From: Kiritimatiellota bacterium
GTDB lineage: Bacteria; Verrucomicrobiota; Kiritimatiellia; JAAZAB01
Direction of reading: 5' to 3'
Length of the DNA stretch: 13,212 nt
NCBI GenBank assembly: GCA_008636095.1
Contig: VSJD01000008.1
Coordinates: forward strand, 1 to 13,212
The translations under genes were made by a program, and so were the position numbers. How positions within the stretch are numbered: position 1 is the stretch's first letter; every line of letters begins with the position of its first letter. Below, piece after piece: positions 1 to 5,900 of this stretch. The notes under the pieces were generated by a model, which made no database searches, had not been told where the DNA came from, and saw only the letters and a program-made list of their open reading frames with translations.

Positions 1-1902
1 ACGGAGCCCGCGCCGATTACACTGGCCATGTTTAACTGCCGCCATGCCAATAACCCTCAGACGACCTTGCCGTTTAAATCTGAGGCGCGCGAACAGGAGG
101 CCCGCTACGTGGCCGGCCGTGTTGCGGTACTGCACCGGGCCGATCGGGCGGCCAATGTCGCGATTCTGATTCCGGCCCGCACACACCTGACGCCCTATGT
201 CAGAGCCATGGAAGCGCTTTCCCTACCCATCCGGTTAATGGAAGGCGTGCCGATGCTGGACTGCCCCGAGGTGCGCCACCAGCTGAACCTGTTCAAAGCG
301 CTCTTACGTCCACACGACGATATTGCCTGGGCCGGAGCACTGCGAGCACCCTGGTGCCGCGTTCCCGCAGCTACGCTGGAAAAGTTTACCACGATGCCGA
401 CACCGGCGCGGTGGTCTGAAAAAATTACCGGGCCGGGCCGTCAAGTCCATCCTGAGATTTTTCGTTTTAATATCGCGTTGGACAAGATCCGCCCCGATTT
501 CGGACGCGAGAGCTATGCGATCAGCCTTCAGCGCCTGTGGGAGGAACTTGGCGGACCCGCCGCCGTGGTTCGGATGTGCGGCCCAGCCGGCTTGGCCAAT
601 AGTATGCGGTACCTCGATTTGCTCGACCAATGTCCCGAGGGACGTGGCGAGGAGACGCTCGACATCATGGAACGATTGCTGGCGCGAGCCTACACGCCGC
701 CTGATCCGCGCGCCGCATTCTCTCCCGTTGCCATCATGACCATCCACAAGGCCAAGGGGTTGGAATTCGACCATGTCTTCGTGGTCGGACTCGACCGCGA
801 ACCAGGAGGCCGCGCCGCGCGCCGGGAGCGGGACGCCGCGTTCCTGATGGAACGCCTGCCGGCCGCCTGTCCTCCCACCTTCGCCCCAGGGGCTACGGTG
901 GGCAGGCCGTCATTCCTTGCCGCCACCGCCGGGGATCGGCGGACTGACGCACGGTCGCTGGCTCAGCTCCTGTTGAGCGATTTAGGACTTCGGCGGAACG
1001 CATCGGAATATAAACGACTGATCTATGTTGCGGCCACGCGCGCCCGTGAGACACTAACCTTGAGCGGCCTGATGCTTCAACCCGTCGGCGACAAAGAGCG
1101 CCAAACAAGGCCGTCGGCTATCGCCTGGCTCGATACCATGGACCGGGAAGGTGTGCTCGAGAAATTGCCGGTACAGGTGCTTACAAATCCACAACTCGCC
1201 AAAACGGGAATACCTGTCATTGTACCGCCCAAACAGCCACCCGCCCCGGCGCCGTTTGAGCCGGAACCCCTGCCCTATCTGATTCGGAGCCCGTCGAAAA
1301 TAGAGGATGAGACCGCCACCGCCGCAAGGTCAGGCACCGACGAGACCGACCCAGGCTCCGCCGAAGGCTGTGCCGAGGCGAGTCCGAATGCCAGGGCACG
1401 GGGCGTGGTAATGCACCGGTTATTCGAGACATTGGCACGGGGGGAACCTGCGCCCCGGGTACCGGCGGTCGCCGCGGCGCTTGCCGTTGAAGACCTGGAT
1501 CCCGAGCAGTGTCGTACACTGGCAAAAGAAATGCTCGACGAATGCCGCCGTGCCTGGGAATTCAAGGCGTTGGCCGCATTACGCGATGCCGCAACCGAAA
1601 GGATACCCGAATGGGCGATCGAGGATTGTTTCGATAAAAAAGTTATTCGTATCGGGCGCATTGATCTTGTCTTGAAAACCGCCCATGGCATTGTTTTGGT
1701 GGATTTCAAAACCGGCCGGCCCGGCACCCGTAGCCGGGCTGGCCCGGATAGCGACACCTGGTTAACGGCCGAGATTGCGCGCTATCGTCCTCAGCTTATC
1801 GCGTACCGGGAAATGGCCGCCAGGGCCCTGGACATAACGCCGACACGCATTCAACCGGTGTTGTTCTTCACAGCTCTACTCCACTGGGTGGATGTTGGGT
1901 AG
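1..1902 (+). CDS. addA: AddA/RecB-like UvrD-family helicase-nuclease, C-terminal part (cut by left edge)
   Basis: This is the C-terminal part of an ATP-dependent helicase with a fused nuclease, the family that processes DNA double-strand ends for recombination. The frame is open from base 1, so the ATG at 28 is internal and the N-terminal ATPase motifs lie outside the window. Helicase motifs visible are MTIHKAKGLEF (736-768) and RLIYVAATRAR (1015-1047). A RecB-type PD-(D/E)XK nuclease follows: GVVMHRLFETL with His at 1414, the IGRIDLV Asp at 1663, VDFKTGRP with Asp 1702 and Lys 1708, and the QLIAY motif from 1792. The nuclease residues therefore look intact. About 633 residues are seen, against roughly 1100-1200 for a full AddA. 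It converges on the methyltransferase gene. A RecB-like enzyme of another subfamily is possible; an addB partner upstream would favour AddA. Confidence 0.87.
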   Translation, partial: TEPAPITLAMFNCRHANNPQTTLPFKSEAREQEARYVAGRVAVLHRADRAANVAILIPARTHLTPYVRAMEALSLPIRLMEGVPMLDCPEVRHQLNLFKALLRPHDDIAWAGALRAPWCRVPAATLEKFTTMPTPARWSEKITGPGRQVHPEIFRFNIALDKIRPDFGRESYAISLQRLWEELGGPAAVVRMCGPAGLANSMRYLDLLDQCPEGRGEETLDIMERLLARAYTPPDPRAAFSPVAIMTIHKAKGLEFDHVFVVGLDREPGGRAARRERDAAFLMERLPAACPPTFAPGATVGRPSFLAATAGDRRTDARSLAQLLLSDLGLRRNASEYKRLIYVAATRARETLTLSGLMLQPVGDKERQTRPSAIAWLDTMDREGVLEKLPVQVLTNPQLAKTGIPVIVPPKQPPAPAPFEPEPLPYLIRSPSKIEDETATAARSGTDETDPGSAEGCAEASPNARARGVVMHRLFETLARGEPAPRVPAVAAALAVEDLDPEQCRTLAKEMLDECRRAWEFKALAALRDAATERIPEWAIEDCFDKKVIRIGRIDLVLKTAHGIVLVDFKTGRPGTRSRAGPDSDTWLTAEIARYRPQLIAYREMAARALDITPTRIQPVLFFTALLHWVDVG

Positions 1903-1915
1903 TCTGAAGGCATTT

Positions 1916-2020
1916 GGTGTTCAGTGTTCGGTAAGTGTGGGGGTATGGGCGTATCGGTGTATGGACGTATGGCCACGTAGAGTAAACTCTTTACTCCCAT
2001 ACACCCAAACACCCATACTT
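1916..2020. repeat. Short-word inverted array in the convergent spacer
   Basis: The spacer between the helicase-nuclease and methyltransferase stop codons is filled with near-periodic words. The left half (1931-1972) repeats GTATGG and GTATCGG variants. The right half (about 1991-2020) carries the complementary CCCATAC, ACACCC words, so the halves form an imperfect inverted repeat. A small perfect hairpin, AGAGT-AA-ACTCT, sits at the centre (1979-1990). A different word, GTGTTC, is doubled at 1918-1929. No T-run follows the hairpin on either strand, so a standard intrinsic terminator is not supported, though the structure could still end transcription from both sides. Confidence 0.55.
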
Positions 2021-2893
2021 TTACGTTTCCCAACGGCAATAGATGCCGCAGGGCAGGATTTTGGCGCTTTGTTGGAAAGGCAAACCTAATTCGCCGCTGG
2101 TTATCCGGCCGCGTAGGCCAGCCAGGATATCGGAGAGCATATTGGCCATCACAAGCGCCGACACATGGGCCGTGTAGCAATTCACCAGGAATAGGAGCGG
2201 ACGCTCGGACAACAACTTGCGTGATTCGGATAGAAGCTCCCACAATTGGTCTTCTAACTTCCATACTTCGCCACGGTGGCCGCGCCCGAAAGAAGGTGGA
2301 TCCATGACCAGCGCATCATAGCGCTTCTCACGCCGGATTTCCCTTTTCACAAAAGACAGGCAATCGTCCACAATATAGCGGATGGGATGCTCGGCCAGTC
2401 CGTTTAAGGCCGCGTTTTCACGGCACCAATCCACCATGCCGGCGGCCGCATCCACATGACAGACGCCAGCACCCGCGGCGGCCGCTGCCACCGTTGCACC
2501 ACCCGTGTACCCGAACAGGTTCAACAACGATACCGGCGCTTTACGTCCCCTGATTTTTTCGGCCAGCCAATCCCAGTTGACCGCCTGTTCCGGAAAAAGC
2601 CCAAGATGCTTGAACCCCGTCGGCCGGATCTTAAACGTCAGATGGCGATAGCGAACGGTCCATGACTCCGGCATTGTTCTTTTGAATTCCCAGCGTCCGC
2701 CGCCCTGTTCACTGCGATGATAGATGGCATCAAAGTCGTTCCAAGGGGTTCGGGAAGGCCGTGGCCAGATAATCTGTGGGTCCGGACGCACCAGAACAAT
2801 ATCGCCCCAGCGCTCCTGCTTCATGCCGTCGCCGCCATCAAGCAGTTGATAATCAGTCCAATTATCGGCCAGTAATAAACTCATGCACTGCAA
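2021..2893 (-). CDS. Class I SAM-dependent methyltransferase, COG1092 / RlmI-like
   Basis: Predicted cytoplasmic methyltransferase of the COG1092 (RlmI-like, Methyltrans_SAM) group; known members methylate 23S rRNA cytosine, but the substrate here is inferred. The N-terminal part (DYQLLDGGDG, then LVRPDPQIIW) is typical of the group's short form without a PUA domain. The SAM-binding fold follows: motif I LLNLFGYTGGATVAAAA (residues 123-139), an acidic VDAA turn (147-150), VDD (175-177), and motif IV MDPPSFGRG (197-205). A Cys occurs in LVNCYT (residue 239), but I cannot assign it as catalytic. At 290 residues it appears complete. Two in-frame ATGs (2893 and 2884) are possible and neither has a clear Shine-Dalgarno. 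It starts 24 nt downstream of the coiled-coil gene, so co-transcription is plausible, although the function looks unrelated. Confidence 0.88.
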   Translation of the reverse strand: MQCMSLLLADNWTDYQLLDGGDGMKQERWGDIVLVRPDPQIIWPRPSRTPWNDFDAIYHRSEQGGGRWEFKRTMPESWTVRYRHLTFKIRPTGFKHLGLFPEQAVNWDWLAEKIRGRKAPVSLLNLFGYTGGATVAAAAAGAGVCHVDAAAGMVDWCRENAALNGLAEHPIRYIVDDCLSFVKREIRREKRYDALVMDPPSFGRGHRGEVWKLEDQLWELLSESRKLLSERPLLFLVNCYTAHVSALVMANMLSDILAGLRGRITSGELGLPFQQSAKILPCGIYCRWET

Positions 2894-2917
2894 CTACTTA
2901 GATTGATAATATGCTGG

Positions 2918-5900
2918 TTAGAAATTAAGACCTAAGGTGCCGCCCATCGAACCGCCCGCCGGGTTGATTTCATAGCTGGCCGGTCCCACGTTACCCGACA
3001 CGTTCTCCAACCAGTCATAGCGCCCAAATACGCCTAAGTGCAGTTCCCTGTATATTCTTACGCCCACTTCCGCCTGCACGTAGTAACCAAACAGACATTC
3101 AGTACCGCTCGAGCTGTCGCTCCAGTATTTCAGCACCTGCGGAGATCCACCGTTACTCGACTCAAACAACGTCTCCTCATACGTCGCGTCCTTCTCAATC
3201 ATGTTCAGCGTCGGTCCCGTGGACCCCACCACATACACCCGCCGGTAATTTCCCTTGACGCTCATTCCCAGCGACAGCGTTGATAAATCCATGTCCAGCG
3301 ATTCATAGATCGAATTGTACGCTCGGTATGTTCCCTCCGACACCATCTCGGCCCCCAATCCCCGCCGGGTCATCGGCGAAGTGTTAATCACCGGTCCCTC
3401 GTCCGTCGCGTTACCTTTATATGGCACGCTATCCGGCGTGATCCCTAACCCCGTGATATCGTACGCGTCCACCACTCGATCGTTATAGGTACCCCACCAT
3501 TGGTTGTCATTAAAGGTGTTCATTCCCGCCACCGCCGTCCCAAACGTCTGTGCCCGCGACAGCCCTAAACTCAACCCGTAATCCACAAACCGCGTCTGCG
3601 CTATGTACCGCTCCACTTCCACCATTAATCCCCCGCTGTAATCTGCGTTATCAAAGTTTTCCGCCTCCGTTACCGTCGTCCGACGGCTATATTCACGCCA
3701 CACCCGGTCCACCCCCTTGAACTCGACGCTGTTTCCATTCACTTGCTGTCCATTGTCGTATCCCCAGTTCCACGTTCCACTATCCAGTTCGCTGTAATCA
3801 TCGGACATCACATATCCGTCATCATAGGTCCGGTTGCCCGCATCGTTCATCCCACCCGCCGGACCTGTCCAGTGATCGCTAATCGATTTCTGACTAATCG
3901 CGTATCTGGCGGAATATGACCCTGTCTTGAAATTGCGGCCACCGATTCGGCGATACAACAGACTTGCCGCCACTCGCCACTTCTCTTTCTCAATATCCTT
4001 TGATGTTACGGCAACCGGTTTCCCGGCCTCCGCGTGTACATCCGTCGCCGGCTGGTCCGTCGGCTGACGGACTGTCAACCCGGTACGGGCTTCTATGCGA
4101 GCCTTTACCTTCGCTTCCCGCGCCACCTTAGCCTCCTCCGCCTGCTTCGTCTTCGCTTCTTCCCTTGCCTTTTGTCTGGCCTCGGCCCGGACTTTCGACT
4201 CCGCTTCCAACCGGGCTTTTTCGGCAACCTGATTGGCCCTGATCTCGTCTTTTGCCTGCCGCTCGGCATTCTTATCCGCCTGCGCTTCCATCGCCGCATT
4301 CTGCTCGGCCATGCTCTTGCGCTGTTTAACCAGCATGGCCTTCGCGTCAGACGTTGCCTCCGCCTTGTCTTTCGCGAGCCGCCTGGCCGCATCCGCCTGC
4401 CTGGACTTCTGCTCGGCCCATGCCGCCGCTTTCTTTTCGTCCATCACCATGATTGTCAATGCCGCGTCACGCCTGGCTTTTTCAGCGGCTTGCATATCTT
4501 CCGCAATTTTCTTTTCAGCGATCTGTTTCGCCCTGATCTCGTCTTTTGCCTGCCGCTCAGCGTTCTTGACCGCTGCGGTTTCCAAATCAGCTTTCTGCTC
4601 GGCCATGCTCTTGCGCTGTTTAACCAGCGCGGCCTTCGCGTCAGACGTTGCCTCGGCCTTGTCCTCCGCGAGCCGCCTGGCCGCATCCGCCTTCGCCAAA
4701 GCGCTCCGGCAGGATAGGTCCGCTTGCTCCCTGGCTACCTCCGCGGCCTTTGCCTCCGTCGCACGCTGGGCCTTCACATCTTTCGGGGCATCCTGTTTCG
4801 CCGCTTTCTTCGCTCGCGTCACCTCCGCGCCCTTCGCATTCAGGGCGGCCTGCGCCGTTTTAGCCTCAAGGGCCAGCGCCGCCGCCTGCGCTTCCGCGGT
4901 TTGCTGGTCCGCTTCGGCCTGCGTTACTTTGGCTTGATATTCGGCTTCCTGCTGGGCCAGCGCCCGCACCTTGACCGCAACGGCGGCCTTTTCCTGCGCC
5001 AAGTATTTTGCCTTGACCTCCGCCACCACCTTTTCTTGAGCTTTCCCCACAACCTGCGCTTCCGCCACCGGCTTTGCCGCCTTCTTCGCTCGCGTCACCT
5101 CCGCGCCCTTCGCGTTCAGCTCGTCCTGCGCCATCTTGGCCCCAAGAGCCAGCATCGCCGCCTGCGTTTCCGCGGATTGCTGGTCCGCTTCGGCCTGCGT
5201 TACCTTGGCTTGATATTCGGTTTCCTGCTTGGCCAGCGCTTGCGCCTTAACCGCAATGGCGGCTTTTTCCTGTGCAAGGCATTTTGCCTTGGCATCTTCA
5301 AACATTTTTTGGTCGGCTGCTTTTTTTGCGGCCGCGGCTTCCGCAACCTGCTTTTCCAGGTCCGCCTTGGCTTTCAGGTCCGCCTCTTTTTTAGCCTTCT
5401 CCGCTGCCTTTGCCTGGGCCTTCAGCTCCGCTGCCGCTTTCTTCTCGGCTTCCCTCTTCGCAAAGGCGTTACGGCGGGACAGGTCCACCTTGGCTTTTAA
5501 TTCGGCATCATGCTTGGCTTGTGCCGCAACCTGATTGGCCTTGATCTCTTCTTTTGCCTGCCGCTCAGCGTTCTTGATCGCTTCAGCTTCCAAACCAGCT
5601 TTCTGCTCGGCCATGTTCTTGCGCTGTTTAACCAGCATGGCCTTCGCGTCAGACGTTGCCTCCGCCTTGTCTTTCGCGAGCCGCCTGGCCGCATCCGCCT
5701 GCCTGGACTTCTGCTCGGCCCATGCCGCCGCTTTCTTTTCGTCCATCACTATGATTGTCAATGCCGCGTCACGCCTGGCTTTTTCAGCGGCTTGCGTATC
5801 TTCCGCAATTTTCTTTTCAGCGATCTGTTTCGCCCTGATCTCGTCTTTTGCCTGCCGCTCAGCGTTCTTGACCGCTTCGGTTTCCAAATCAGCTTTCTGC

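Larger units (their letters stand above)
4233..5534 (-). repeat. Coiled-coil higher-order tandem repeat, unit 1 (1302 nt)
   Basis: This unit aligns with the next one at a constant offset of 1302 nt (434 codons). Anchors checked by eye all give 1302: the Leu-Val-Lys-Gln segment (4311 against 5613), the Glu-Tyr-Gln-Ala-Lys segment (4931 against 6233, and 5207 against 6509), and the DLSRR elements (4691 against 5993, and 5456 against 6758). No indel is visible over about 1250 nt. The unit holds two internal duplications with offsets of 294 nt (4311 to 4605) and 276 nt (4931 to 5207). Confidence 0.85.

Noticed and set aside
28..30. ATG at 28 as the start of the helicase-nuclease gene
   Set aside because: The frame is open to base 1, and the essential N-terminal ATPase motifs of the family must lie upstream.
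1979..1990. Intrinsic terminator at AGAGT-AA-ACTCT
   Set aside because: The stem is only five pairs with a two-base loop, A/T-rich, and no T-run follows on either strand.
4233..4937. Long plus-strand open frames inside the coiled-coil gene (also 5535-6239, 4724-5500, 6026-6589)
   Set aside because: They are antisense shadows of the Ala/Lys/Glu-rich repeats. They recur at the same 1302-nt offset, have no ribosome sites, and encode compositionally biased peptides with no domain sense.
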